A stretch of 64,000 nt of DNA from Thermoflexus hugenholtzii JAD2 (GCF_900187885.1 NZ_FYEK01000054.1:1-64000); one strand, 5' to 3'; counted from the stretch's first letter, positions 35,875 through 43,991 are shown. The notes: generated by a model from the sequence alone, not told the origin. Numbers and translations: made by a program.

Positions 35875-36456
35875 TCACGCTTCCGGCGGCTTCCATCCGA
35901 TCACCCAGAGGCGGAAGGAGCGGGCGTCGCGCTCGATTCGGGTCTGCAGATCGGAGGAGCGGGCCAGGGCTTCGATAGCCTCCCCGGGGAGGAAGCGGCT
36001 TCGCAGCCCGAGCAACCGCTCCAGGAGGGCGATCCCTTTCACCGGCCACCGGCCGATGTCCGGCTCCTCGATCACCAGACGTCCGCCCGGCCGGAGCACC
36101 CGGGCGGCCTCCCGGATGGCGGCCTCGGCGTCGATGAAGTGGTGCAGGGCGTCGACGATGACCACCCGGTCGAAGGAGGCGTTGGGGAAGGGCAGCCGCT
36201 CCGCCAGGGCCTGCACGGGGAGGAGCCCGGGGCGGCGTCGCGCCACCCGGAGCATCCCCTGGGCGGCGTCCGCCACCACCGCAGCGCTGACCTGACCGCG
36301 CAGCGCCCAGGCCACCCGACCGGTCCCCCCGCCGAGGTCCAGCAGCCGTCCTTCCGCCGGGAGGACGAGATAGTGGGCCAGAGGCTCCGGATCCAGGAAA
36401 CGGATCGCCGCGTCGTAGAAGGGCGCCACCCATTCGAACAGCCAGTTGGATCCCAT
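35875..36456 (-). CDS. Class I SAM-dependent methyltransferase
   Basis: The 193-residue protein has the SAM-binding motif LLDLGGGTGRVAWAL (about residues 35-49), the DRVVIVDALHHFIDAEAAI post-motif and EAARVLRPGGRLVIEEPD, typical of UbiE/Methyltransf_11 type enzymes. The substrate cannot be inferred. Overall length is short for UbiE, so a small-molecule methyltransferase is likely. Confidence 0.85.
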   Translation of the reverse strand: MGSNWLFEWVAPFYDAAIRFLDPEPLAHYLVLPAEGRLLDLGGGTGRVAWALRGQVSAAVVADAAQGMLRVARRRPGLLPVQALAERLPFPNASFDRVVIVDALHHFIDAEAAIREAARVLRPGGRLVIEEPDIGRWPVKGIALLERLLGLRSRFLPGEAIEALARSSDLQTRIERDARSFRLWVIGWKPPEA

Positions 36457-36481
36457 CCCGCGCTCCGTCTTTCAGGGGATT

Positions 36482-36640
36482 GCGGCGAAAGCTGCTCATG
36501 ATTTTCTGTTAGGAGGGGCTTCGGCCCAGAACCTCTGTCATCGATGGCGCGAGGTCAAGGCTTCCTGTAGTTTGTGGCCGAAATGGATTTCGGCCGGCAG
36601 AAGCAACGGGTCGCAGCGGAAGCCGCTCCCTCGGTGTTCG
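36482..36640. repeat. Dispersed palindromic repeat region B
   Basis: This copy lies between the methyltransferase and the eIF-2B-like gene. It contains TAGGAGGGGCTTCGGCCCAGAACCTC followed by TGTCATCGATGGCGCGA, then GGCCGAAATGGATTTCGGCC (near 36567-36586), then GGGTCGCAGCGGAAGCCGC. The order of parts is the same as in region A. Confidence 0.75.
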
Positions 36641-36715
36641 ATTTTGCCACAGAATGGGGCTGACGCGATTCCGCCTAAGAGGCGGGGAGGATCTGGCGCC
36701 GGAGAGGGCTTGGGC

Positions 36716-37558
36716 GTGGACTGGCAGGAGCGGTTGCGGGTGTATCAGGCGGACCGGGTCTCGGGGGCCATGGCCCTGGGGTATCAGGCCGCGCGGATCC
36801 TGGAGGCGTGGGCGCAGGCCGCCCCGGCGGAACGGATAGAGGATCTCCGGGCCGGGCTGGAAGCGTTGCTGGCGGCCCTGCACGCTGCGCACCCGGATAT
36901 GGCCCCGCCGCTGCATCTGGCCGCCGCCGCCCGGTGGGCGCTGGCGGAGGCCCCGGATCCCCCAGCCGCGCGGGCGGCGCTCTCCGCGGCCGCCCGGGCT
37001 TTCCGGGAGCGGCTGGAGGCCCATGAGGAGGCGGCGGCCCGGCACGCGGCGGCCCTCCTGCGTAGGGCCCGCGTGATCATGACCCACTCCCGCAGCGGCA
37101 CTGTCCTCCGCACCCTGGCCTTCCTCGCCCGCGAGGGCCATTCTCTGGAAGTGATCTGCCCCTTCTCGGAACCCGGTGGGGAAGGCCGACGGATGGCGGA
37201 GGACGTGGCCGCCCAGGGTCATTCCGCCCTCCTCCTTCCGGATCTGGTGGCCCTGCAATGGCTGCCGGAGGTGGATCTGGTCCTGGTGGGGGCCGACGCC
37301 TGGGATGCGGAGGGGATCGTCAACAAGGTAGGGACGCGGGCCATTGCCCGGCTGGCCCGGGCGTTCGGACGGCCCTGTTGGGCGGTGACGGTCTCTGAGA
37401 AGCGCTGGCCGCCGGAGGCCGGCCTCCATCCCGCCCGCCGCCCGGCCCCGCTCCCCCGGTCTGCGGAGGAAGCCCGATGGTTCGAGTTCATCCCCTATGC
37501 TGAGCTAACCGGCCTGATCCGGGAGGACGGGCCGCACCCGGGCGGGCCACCCCCATGA
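36716..37558 (+). CDS. eIF-2B alpha/beta/delta-like family protein
   Basis: The 280-residue product has an all-helical N-terminal part and a C-terminal Rossmann-like domain with VIMTHSRSGTVLRTLAFLAREG, LEVICPFSEPGGEGRRMAEDVA, VLVGADAWDAEGIVNKVGTRAIARLAR and a closing FEFIPYAELTGL. This pattern matches the initiation factor 2B-like/ribose-1,5-bisphosphate isomerase family. In bacteria these proteins are mostly uncharacterised sugar-phosphate isomerases or regulators. The GTG start follows GGAGAGG. Neighbours give no pathway clue. Confidence 0.8.
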   Translation: MDWQERLRVYQADRVSGAMALGYQAARILEAWAQAAPAERIEDLRAGLEALLAALHAAHPDMAPPLHLAAAARWALAEAPDPPAARAALSAAARAFRERLEAHEEAAARHAAALLRRARVIMTHSRSGTVLRTLAFLAREGHSLEVICPFSEPGGEGRRMAEDVAAQGHSALLLPDLVALQWLPEVDLVLVGADAWDAEGIVNKVGTRAIARLARAFGRPCWAVTVSEKRWPPEAGLHPARRPAPLPRSAEEARWFEFIPYAELTGLIREDGPHPGGPPP

Positions 37559-37685
37559 CCAAGGTCCTACCGACCGGCCCAGCCTTCCGAATTACACTAT
37601 ATAAAGTATGGAGGTTTCCCTCCCTCAAGGGTGGAACAGTCCAGGGCCGGGGAAGGACCCGATGATCTCAAGGGGTGAAGCTCTG

Positions 37686-37835
37686 ATGCGAAATCGGATT
37701 CGGGAGCGGGGGCAGGGGTTGGTGGAATACGGCTTGATCCTCCTGTTGATCGCCCTGGTCGTCCTGGTAGCCCTGACCGTGTTCGGGCAATCGGTCTCCT
37801 CTCTGTATTCCCAGGTGGTCTCCAGCTGGCCCTGA
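37686..37835 (+). CDS. Flp-family type IVb pilin
   Basis: The 49-residue product carries a prepilin site RG^QGLVEYG with Glu at +5 and Tyr at +6 after cleavage, then a hydrophobic helix (LILLLIALVVLVALTVFG) and a short tail. This is the Flp/Fap pilin pattern of Tad pili. No tad genes are nearby, so it is an orphan. The ATG at 37686 follows AAGGGGTGAAG. An AT-rich TACACTATATAAAG stretch about 85 bases upstream may be a promoter. Confidence 0.85.
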   Translation: MRNRIRERGQGLVEYGLILLLIALVVLVALTVFGQSVSSLYSQVVSSWP

Positions 37836-38075
37836 GGGCCTCACGCCGGGGGGGCCTGGGAGTGCCTCCCGCAGTGCTCGCCGCGCATTCTCCTCATAGG
37901 GCCCACAGGTGTTATGCCTCCTCCCGCCGGATCCCTTCTGGCTTTCTGATCAAGGGAGGGCCTCTCCTTTCATTTCACGGATCGGCCCTTCGGGTTTACA
38001 ATCTAACCCACGGATGCCGCGCGGCGCATCCGATGTGGATTGGGGAGGACCCGAGATCGTGCGAGGAGGAACGGC

Positions 38076-39446
38076 ATGCCCTTTTCCCCCACACCGATGA
38101 CCATCCGCTGTCCGTTCTGCGGTCAGCCGGTGCAGGTTCAAGTCCGCCAGATCATCGACGTTTCGGAGGAGCCTTCGCTCAAGCGGCTGCTTCTGGCCGG
38201 GCGTCTCAACGCCTTCGTCTGTCCCCGATGCGGCAACCGGGTGAGCTTCGCCGCGCCCTTCCTGTATCACGACCCGGAGAAGGAGCTGGCCTTCGTCTTC
38301 ATCCCGATCCAAGCGAACCTGAAGGAGACCGACCGCCAGCGCATCGTGGGGCAGCTCGTGGAGGCGGTGTTGCGCCAGCTGCCCCGGGAGAAGCGCAAGG
38401 CCTATCTGCTCCAGCCCAAGGAGTTCTTCACCATCCCGAGCATGCTGGAGGCCATCCTCCGGGCCGATGGCTACACGGATGAGGACCTCAAGGCCATGGA
38501 GGAGCGGACGCTCCTGCTGCATCGCCTCCTGAACGCTCGACGCATCGAAGACGCGGAGGAGATCATCCGGGAGAACGCCGAGAAGATGAACGGCGAGTTC
38601 TTCCGGCTCTTCCAGGAAGCCCTGGCGGCGGTCCAGGAGGAGGGTTCGGCGGAGGAGTTCGCGCGTCTGATGGCCATCCGGGATCGCCTGCTGGAGCTCA
38701 CCCCTTATGGGCAGACGGTCCGGGCTCGGACGCAGGTGGTGGAGAAATTCACCCGGGCGCCCAGCGCGGAGACCCTGCTGGAGGCGCTGCTGGAGGCTCC
38801 GGACGCGGCGACCCGCCAGACCCTGGTGGCCCTGGGCCGCCCCTTCCTGGACTACCGCTTCTTCCAGAACCTGACGCGTCGGATCGAAGAGGCGGAGCAG
38901 GCCGGGCGCGCCGAGGAGGCCGAACGCCTGATCGCTCTGCGTCGGGAGATCCTCGAGGCCCGCGAAGCGGTGGATCAGGAGATCCAGCGGGTATATGAGG
39001 AGCGGGCCCGTCTGATCCGGGAGCTCCTGAGCGCTCCCTCCGAGCGCGAGCTGCAGGAGCGGCTGGTCCAGCACCTTGCCCAGCTGGATGACATCTTCTT
39101 CGACGTCCTCCAGATGAACATCCAGGCGGCCTTGCAGGAGGGCGACACCCGGCTGGCCCAGGCCCTGGACCTCCTGGGGCGGATCGCCATGGCCGTCCTG
39201 CAGCAGACCTTGCCGCCCGAGCTGCGGCTGCTCAACGCCCTGCTCAACACCCCCTCCGAGGAGGGGCGCCGTCGGCTCCTGGAGCGCAACCGCCGCCTCC
39301 TGACCCCGGAGTGGCTCCAGTGGCTGCAGCAGATGGAGGCGCGCATGCGGGAGGAGGGGCGGGCGGAGGTCGCCGAGCAGATCGCCGCCATCCGCGCCCT
39401 GGCCGAACAGGTCGCCGCCACCCCGGCCATCCTCCGCCCTTCCTAA
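38076..39446 (+). CDS. CpXC-domain protein with long helical region
   Basis: The 456-residue product starts with a CpXC domain: IRCPFCGQPVQVQVRQIIDVSEEP and FVCPRCGNRVSFAAPFLYHDPEKELAFVFIP give two zinc-binding CxxC pairs. The remaining 350 residues are charged and mostly helical with many Leu, Glu and Arg. CpXC proteins have no established role. The ATG at 38076 follows GCGAGGAGGA. It stands between the pilin and a repeat region. Confidence 0.75.
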   Translation: MPFSPTPMTIRCPFCGQPVQVQVRQIIDVSEEPSLKRLLLAGRLNAFVCPRCGNRVSFAAPFLYHDPEKELAFVFIPIQANLKETDRQRIVGQLVEAVLRQLPREKRKAYLLQPKEFFTIPSMLEAILRADGYTDEDLKAMEERTLLLHRLLNARRIEDAEEIIRENAEKMNGEFFRLFQEALAAVQEEGSAEEFARLMAIRDRLLELTPYGQTVRARTQVVEKFTRAPSAETLLEALLEAPDAATRQTLVALGRPFLDYRFFQNLTRRIEEAEQAGRAEEAERLIALRREILEAREAVDQEIQRVYEERARLIRELLSAPSERELQERLVQHLAQLDDIFFDVLQMNIQAALQEGDTRLAQALDLLGRIAMAVLQQTLPPELRLLNALLNTPSEEGRRRLLERNRRLLTPEWLQWLQQMEARMREEGRAEVAEQIAAIRALAEQVAATPAILRPS

Positions 39447-39469
39447 GCGGCTTCCGCCGCGACCTTTTT
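39447..39469 (+). terminator. Possible terminator after the CpXC gene
   Basis: GCGGC (39447-39451) and GCCGC (39456-39460) form a short stem with a four-base loop, and TTTTT follows at 39465-39469. It overlaps the end of the gene by no bases. The stem is only 5 bp, so confidence is moderate. Confidence 0.5.
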
Positions 39470-39571
39470 CGCTATGGCGAGGGAGAAAGGCCCTCTACGA
39501 ATGGAGCACGCGGAGGAGAAGCGGAGGCTCCGAAGGGAGCGTTCGTGGATCGGATTCTTGGATAGTCCCCC

Positions 39572-39690
39572 TCCTTGTCGGAGCAGCTTTCGCCGCCACC
39601 CTATGGGATCGATGATAGAGGTTCGGGGCTGAAGCCCCTCCTACAGAGAATCATTGGTTGCGGGAGCGGCTTTCACTGCGAACCTTGCTT
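39572..39690. repeat. Dispersed palindromic repeat region C (inverted copy)
   Basis: GAGGTTCGGGGCTGAAGCCCCTCCT (near 39616-39640) is the reverse complement of the unit in regions A and B. It is preceded by CGATGATA, matching the inverted CATCGATG part, and flanked by GGAGCAGCTTTCGCC and GGGAGCGGCTTTCACTGCG tracts. It lies between the CpXC gene and the pyrK-like gene. Confidence 0.75.
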
Positions 39691-39713
39691 GCGTCGCGAA
39701 GAGGCGTAGGGAG

Positions 39714-40541
39714 ATGAGCCTTCCCGTAGGCGAATCGACCTCGGAGCGGGCATGGGAGGGGAACCCCATTCGGTTCCCCATGGGTGGTGCCGGGGGGCTG
39801 CCCCGGGCCGCCCGCGTGGTCCGGGTGATCCCGGAAAGCGAGCGGGTGAAGACCCTGATCCTCGACCTGCGGCTCCCGGCTCAGCCTGGCCAGTTCGTCA
39901 TGGTCTGGCTGCCCGACTACGAGGAGAAGCCCTTCAGCCTGGCCGAGGCGGACCCGGTGGGGCTGACGGTGGCTCGAGTGGGCCCTTTCTCCACGGCCCT
40001 CCACCGTCTGGAGCCGGGGGATCCGGTGTGGATCCGGGGGCCCCTGGGGCACGGGTTCACCCTGGAGGGACGGCGGATCCTGCTGGTCGGCGGGGGATAT
40101 GGGGTGGCCCCCCTGGCCTTCCTGGCCCGGGAGGCCCTCGCCCGGGGCATGGAGGTCACCGCCCTCACCGCCGCCCGCACCGCGACGGACGTGCTGTATG
40201 CGGAGCGTTTTCGCGCCCTGGGCGCCCGGGTGGTCGTCGCCACCGAGGACGGCTCCGCCGGGGAGCGGGGGCGCGCCCCGGAGGTCGCCCGCCGCCTCCT
40301 GGAGCGGGAGGCCTACGATGCCCTCTACGGGTGCGGCCCGGAGGGGATGCTGGAGGCCTTGCGGACCCTGGCGGCCGAGCGAGGCCTCCCTGCCCAGCTC
40401 AGCTACGAGGCTTACATGCGGTGCGGCATTGGCCTGTGCGGCTCCTGCGAGCGGGAGGGTCGGGTGCTGTGCCTCGAAGGCCCGGTGCTCCGCTTCGCCC
40501 CCGATGGGGGCCCCCCGGAGGAGGGCACGGGCTTTGCGTAA
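39714..40541 (+). CDS. pyrK: Dihydroorotate dehydrogenase electron-transfer subunit, PyrK-like
   Basis: PyrK carries FAD and a 2Fe-2S cluster and passes electrons from dihydroorotate dehydrogenase to NAD. The 275-residue product has a flavin-reductase fold with ARVVRVIPESERVKTLIL, PGQFVMVWLPDYEEKPFSL, VGGGYGVAPLAFLAREALARG and a C-terminal cluster site C-x4-C-x2-C-x7-C (YMRCGIGLCGSCEREGRVLC). An N-terminal stretch of about 30 residues is extra. No pyrD is adjacent in the window. Related oxidoreductase subunits are possible alternatives. Confidence 0.85.
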   Translation: MSLPVGESTSERAWEGNPIRFPMGGAGGLPRAARVVRVIPESERVKTLILDLRLPAQPGQFVMVWLPDYEEKPFSLAEADPVGLTVARVGPFSTALHRLEPGDPVWIRGPLGHGFTLEGRRILLVGGGYGVAPLAFLAREALARGMEVTALTAARTATDVLYAERFRALGARVVVATEDGSAGERGRAPEVARRLLEREAYDALYGCGPEGMLEALRTLAAERGLPAQLSYEAYMRCGIGLCGSCEREGRVLCLEGPVLRFAPDGGPPEEGTGFA

Positions 40542-40574
40542 GCCCGGCGTCGGCCGAATTGTGGGATCTTCCCG

Positions 40575-41096
40575 ATGATCGGTCCTTTTGTCTTCTGCCC
40601 CCGTTGCGGCGCCCGCCTGACCCAGCAGTTCCTCTTCGGTCGGGAGCGACCGGTCTGCCCGGCCTGCGGCTACATCGTGTTCTACGATCCCAAGGTGGCG
40701 GTGGGGGCGCTGGTGGAGCACGAAGGGAAGGTATTGCTGGTGCGCCGGCGTTACGATCCGGGCAAGGGGGGCTGGGCCCTCCCGGCCGGGTTCGTGGAGA
40801 TCGACGAGGGGCCGGTGGCGGCGGCCATCCGGGAATGCCGGGAGGAGACCGGGCTGCTCATCCGCATCTGCGGCCTGCTGGACGTCTTCGCCGTCCCGAC
40901 GGATCCCCGGGGTCCTGCCGTGTTCATCGTGTATCGAGGGATACCGGTTGGGGGGGATCTGCGGCCGGGGGATGACGCCCTGGAGGCGGGCTTCTTCCCG
41001 CCGGACGGGTTGCCCTCCCCCCTGGTCTTCGCCAGCACCCGCCGGGCTCTCTGGCGCTGGCGCCGGGAAAAAGGGTTCGAGGGGAGGAGGTTCTAA
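40575..41096 (+). CDS. Nudix hydrolase with zinc ribbon
   Basis: The 173-residue protein starts with a zinc ribbon (CPRC and CPAC pairs). A Nudix domain with the complete box GFVEIDEGPVAAAIRECREETGL follows at about residues 74-96. The layout is that of NADH pyrophosphatase-like or general housecleaning Nudix enzymes that hydrolyse nucleoside diphosphate derivatives. The exact substrate is unknown. It follows pyrK by 33 bases. Confidence 0.88.
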   Translation: MIGPFVFCPRCGARLTQQFLFGRERPVCPACGYIVFYDPKVAVGALVEHEGKVLLVRRRYDPGKGGWALPAGFVEIDEGPVAAAIRECREETGLLIRICGLLDVFAVPTDPRGPAVFIVYRGIPVGGDLRPGDDALEAGFFPPDGLPSPLVFASTRRALWRWRREKGFEGRRF

Positions 41097-41140
41097 GCGT
41101 TAGGAAGAGGGGAGGTGGGAAGAGGGCACGGGCGGTAGCA

Positions 41141-41667
41141 GTGGAGGGCGTTCGGTTTGAGCGCTATGAGGCCTTCCGGAAGTGGGCGCTGGATCCTCGT
41201 GTGGGGGGTGCCCAGGCCGAGCCCATCCCCTTCGCGCGAACATCCAAAGAGCTCGTTGGGTCTGCTCCAGCATCTCGTGGAAGCGGTTCTCCGGCCCGGG
41301 CTGTATGCCGCGCCCCTGGATGTGAAGCGGGGAGAGGACACATTGTATCAGCCGGATCTGCTGGTGGTGTTGCGCAAGCATGCGGACCGGCTGCGGGAGA
41401 CGCACATCAAGGGAGCGCCGGATTAGGTGGTGGGTGGTTTCGCCGTCGACGGCGTATCTGGATCTCCTGGAGAAGCGCGATGACTACGGGCAAGCGGGGG
41501 TGCGGGAATACCGGATCGTGGATCCAGAGACGCAGATGGTGGAGGTGTATAGCTTGGAGGGGGAGCGGCTGGTGCTTTTGGAGGGAGTGCGCGGGATGGG
41601 GCGGGTGCGCAGCCGCCTGATCCCCGGGCTGGAGGTGGACGTCGCCGAGCTCTTCCGGGATCTGTGA
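41141..41667 (+). pseudogene. Uma2/DUF820 family nuclease-like protein, degraded
   Basis: Fragments of one protein lie in different frames. FERYEAFRKWALD is near the 5' end, then a second frame has EAVLRPGLYAAPLDVKR and LYQPDLLVVLRKHADRLRETHIKGAPD. A TAG then replaces the expected leucine codon, and a 2-base loss leads into a third frame with VVSPSTAYLDLLEKRDDY, VREYRIVDPETQMVEVY and RSRLIPGLEVDVAELFRDL. Uma2 proteins are PD-(D/E)xK-like and often mobile. At least three lesions make it non-functional. Confidence 0.82.
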
Positions 41668-41689
41668 TTGAAGATATGGCTTATAGGGG

Positions 41690-41765
41690 ATGCGGCATCC
41701 GGCAAAGGTAAGGGTGGAGGTGGTTTCGCCGTTGACGGCACATCTGAAGCTTCTGAGGGGGAAGG
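41690..41765 (+). pseudogene. Second short Uma2 fragment
   Basis: The sequence VRVEVVSPLTAHLKLLRGK resembles the VVEVVSPSTAYLDLLEKRD segment of the Uma2 remnant just upstream, and the DNA GAGGTGGTTTCGCCGTTGACGGC is nearly the same. It is probably a remnant of a second, tandem Uma2 gene with almost everything else lost. Confidence 0.6.
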
Positions 41766-41792
41766 CCTCCACCGATTCAGGAGAGGGGCGGG

Positions 41793-42115
41793 ATGAAGGT
41801 GGAGATCGAGGTCCTGAAGCGAGAGATCCTGGAGCGACTCCGGCCGCTGGATCCCGAGCGGGTGATCGTCTTCGGCCGCTACACCTGGGGACACCCGACG
41901 GAGGACAGCGACATCGATCCCTACATCGTCACCAAAGATGATTTTCTGCCCCAAAGCGACGAGGCGAGGCGGGAGCGGGTGCGGCGGGTGTCCCGGTCGC
42001 TCTGGAGCCTCCGGCTGCGCATCCCGACCCCGAGATCCTCGAAGCCCACCCGGAGCTGGAGGAGGAGAACGTCGATCAGGTCCTGAAACATACATCCTTC
42101 ATGCCTCGGGATTGA
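41793..42115 (+). pseudogene. Nucleotidyltransferase remnant joined to a DUF433-like fragment
   Basis: The first 70 codons resemble an MNT-type nucleotidyltransferase: DPERVIVFGRYTWGHPTEDSDIDPYIVTKDDFLPQS. The catalytic GS is changed to GR, and DIDLY to DIDPY. From 42020, in another frame, HPDPEILEAHPELEEENVDQVLKHTSFM reads like the C-terminus of a DUF433 antitoxin, ending at 42113-42115. The two halves look like remnants joined by deletion. Confidence 0.7.
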
Positions 42116-42219
42116 AACGACAGATCCTCCGCCGGAGTCGCTGAGCGCTTCGCGGTTTCCCCATCACCCCCGGGTTCGCTCTTCTGGAGCGCTCCATCCC
42201 GGAGAAGGAGGGACAGGTC

Positions 42220-43575
42220 GTGCGCGACATCGAGACAGCCTACGCGGAGGTCCTGGCCGAGCTCTTCAGCCGAGCGGATTTCGAGGTCCGCCGGCCCCGG
42301 CTCCCGGAGGCTTTCCGCCTGGAGCCGATCCGGTGCCTGCTGGAGCGGCTGGGCGACCCCCATCGACGCTACGCCGTGGTCCACATCGCGGGCACCAAGG
42401 GCAAGGGCTCCACAGCTGCGATGGTGGAGGCCATCCTGCGGGCCGCCGGCTACCGCACCGGCCTCTACACCTCCCCCCACCTCCACACCATGCGGGAGCG
42501 CATCCGCATCGACGGGGAGCTCATCCCCCCGGCGACCGTCGTTCATCTCTTGGAGCGCCTCCGGCCGGAGATCGCCGCGGATCCGGCCCTCACGGTCTTC
42601 GACATCCTGACCGCTATGGGTTTCCTCGCGTTTGCGGAGGCCGGGGTCGAGATCGCCGTGGTGGAAGTGGGCCTGGGAGGACGGCTGGACTCCACCAACG
42701 TGGTCTCCCCGGCGGTCTGCCTGATCACCGCCCTCAGCATGGATCACGTGGAGATCCTGGGCCCTACGCTCACCCACATCGCCTTCGAGAAGGCCGGCAT
42801 CATCAAGCCGGGGATCCCGGTGGGGACCGCCCCGCAAGCCGAGGAGGCGATGGCGGTGTTGCGGCGGGTGGCGGCGGAGCGCGGCGCCCCCCTCCTGACC
42901 CTGGATGGATGGCGGTACGGTCCCTGGGAGATCTCGCCGGCGGGGCAGTGGGGGGAGATCCGCCCGCCGGAGGGATCGGGCTGGTCGGTGCGCCTCCCCC
43001 TCCTGGGCCGCCACCAGTGGGAGAACGCCGCCCTGGCGGTCTTGGCCGCCCTCCAGCTGCGGGCGCAGGGCTGGTCGCTCCCCGATGCGGCGATTTCGGA
43101 GGGGCTGGCGCGGGTGCGCTGGCCCGGCCGCTTCGAGGTGTTGCGGGAGGAGCCCCCGGTGGTGCTGGACGGGGCCCACAACGATGCCTCCGCCACTCGC
43201 CTGGCGGAGACCCTGATGGAGGTCTTCCCGGGGCGCCGCTGGGGGCTGGTTTTCGGGGTCTCGGCGGACAAGGACGCGACGGCCATCCTGCGGCCGCTGC
43301 GTCCTCTGGTCGGGGAGATCTGGCTGACCCGATCCCGTCATCCCCGGGCGGCCGATCCCGCGGCGCTCGTGGCCGCTGCGGTGGCCCTCGGCCTTCGGGC
43401 ACGGGTGCGGGCGACGGTGGCAGAGGCCTTCGAGGAGGCCCTGGCCTCCGGCGGGCCGGTGCTGGTGGCCGGTTCCCTCTTCGTGGTCGCCGAGGCTCGG
43501 GAGACGTGGGCGGCGCGGGGCGGGATGCCCATGCCGGAGGTCGACCCTCTCCCCCTCCGGGTCGGAGGGCGGTGA
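42220..43575 (+). CDS. folC: Folylpolyglutamate synthase/dihydrofolate synthase FolC
   Basis: FolC adds glutamate to folates with ATP. The 451-residue product has the P-loop VHIAGTKGKGSTAAMVEAIL, the YTSPHLHTMRERIRIDGE loop, the DILTAMGFLAF segment, GLGGRLDSTNVVSP, FEKAGIIKPGIPV and the C-terminal LDGAHNDASATRLAETL, as in Mur-ligase family members. It starts with GTG after GAGAAGGAGGGAC. With folD elsewhere in the window it serves one-carbon metabolism. Confidence 0.96.
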   Translation: MRDIETAYAEVLAELFSRADFEVRRPRLPEAFRLEPIRCLLERLGDPHRRYAVVHIAGTKGKGSTAAMVEAILRAAGYRTGLYTSPHLHTMRERIRIDGELIPPATVVHLLERLRPEIAADPALTVFDILTAMGFLAFAEAGVEIAVVEVGLGGRLDSTNVVSPAVCLITALSMDHVEILGPTLTHIAFEKAGIIKPGIPVGTAPQAEEAMAVLRRVAAERGAPLLTLDGWRYGPWEISPAGQWGEIRPPEGSGWSVRLPLLGRHQWENAALAVLAALQLRAQGWSLPDAAISEGLARVRWPGRFEVLREEPPVVLDGAHNDASATRLAETLMEVFPGRRWGLVFGVSADKDATAILRPLRPLVGEIWLTRSRHPRAADPAALVAAAVALGLRARVRATVAEAFEEALASGGPVLVAGSLFVVAEARETWAARGGMPMPEVDPLPLRVGGR

Positions 43576-43928
43576 AGGCGGCTTCGGAGCGCTCCTCCGG
43601 CGTGCCGGGGCGCGCGACCGGGATCCCCCTTCGAAGCGGTGGAAGCATCGAAGGGCCTTCCTCTGAATCCGGCCTGGCAAGGCTTTCGGCTGACGGTCGG
43701 CCTGCGTGCCGAATGAATTCGGACGGGAGAGGCCTTTGGCCGGTGGTTGGCTTATGCGTCGAATGAATTTGACCTTCGAAGGCCTTCGGCCGACGGTCGG
43801 CCTGCGCCGACCGGAAAGCATCCTTTGCGTCGGCGGAGGCCGACGCCGGGTGTGGAGCGCCTGGGGAGGCCGATTTCAATCGGCACAGGGATAGCGCTCC
43901 GGACTCACCCTTCTCCCGGCCCCTGTGA
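43576..43928. other. Gap between folC and lon
   Basis: No gene is seen here. The stretch contains a three-copy 50-bp tandem repeat (43681-43830), weaker GGCC-rich palindromes before and after it (for example GTCGGCGGAGGCCGAC near 43849-43864), and AGGCCGATTTCAATCGGC near 43878-43895. It ends with the extended -10 promoter of lon. Confidence 0.6.
43681..43830. repeat. Three-copy 50-bp tandem repeat
   Basis: Units begin at 43681 (GGCTTTCGGCTGACGGTCGG), 43731 (GGCCTTTGGCCGGTGGTTGG) and 43781 (GGCCTTCGGCCGACGGTCGG), with exact 50-base spacing. Each continues CCTGCG or CTTATGCG, and the first two then have a CCGAATGAATT-like palindrome (GTGCCGAATGAATTCGG, GCGTCGAATGAATTTGACC). That core recalls the CCGAAATGAATTTCGG element of the dispersed family. 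Confidence 0.8.
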
Positions 43929-43934
43929 TAGAAT
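43926..43934 (+). promoter_or_regulatory. Extended -10 promoter of lon
   Basis: TGATAGAAT is an extended -10 (TGN plus TAGAAT) with no clear -35 box. Transcription would begin about 50 bases before the lon start codon. There is no CIRCE-like inverted repeat nearby. Confidence 0.6.
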
Positions 43935-43991
43935 CTCGATGCCCGGAAACAGCGGACAGGAGGTGAAACGTCCCGGGCGGGGGAGAGCGGG

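Noticed and set aside
39714-40541. PaaE-type reductase that would complete the paa system
   Set aside because: The cluster spacing and lack of a plant-type ferredoxin domain fit PyrK-like subunits, and the gene is far from the paa operon.
42076-43821. Long - strand frame opposite folC
   Set aside because: It extends over folC and the repeat region and has no conserved motif.
43681-43830. CRISPR array
   Set aside because: Three units repeat at 50 bp, but the whole unit is repeated with no unique spacers and no cas genes are present.
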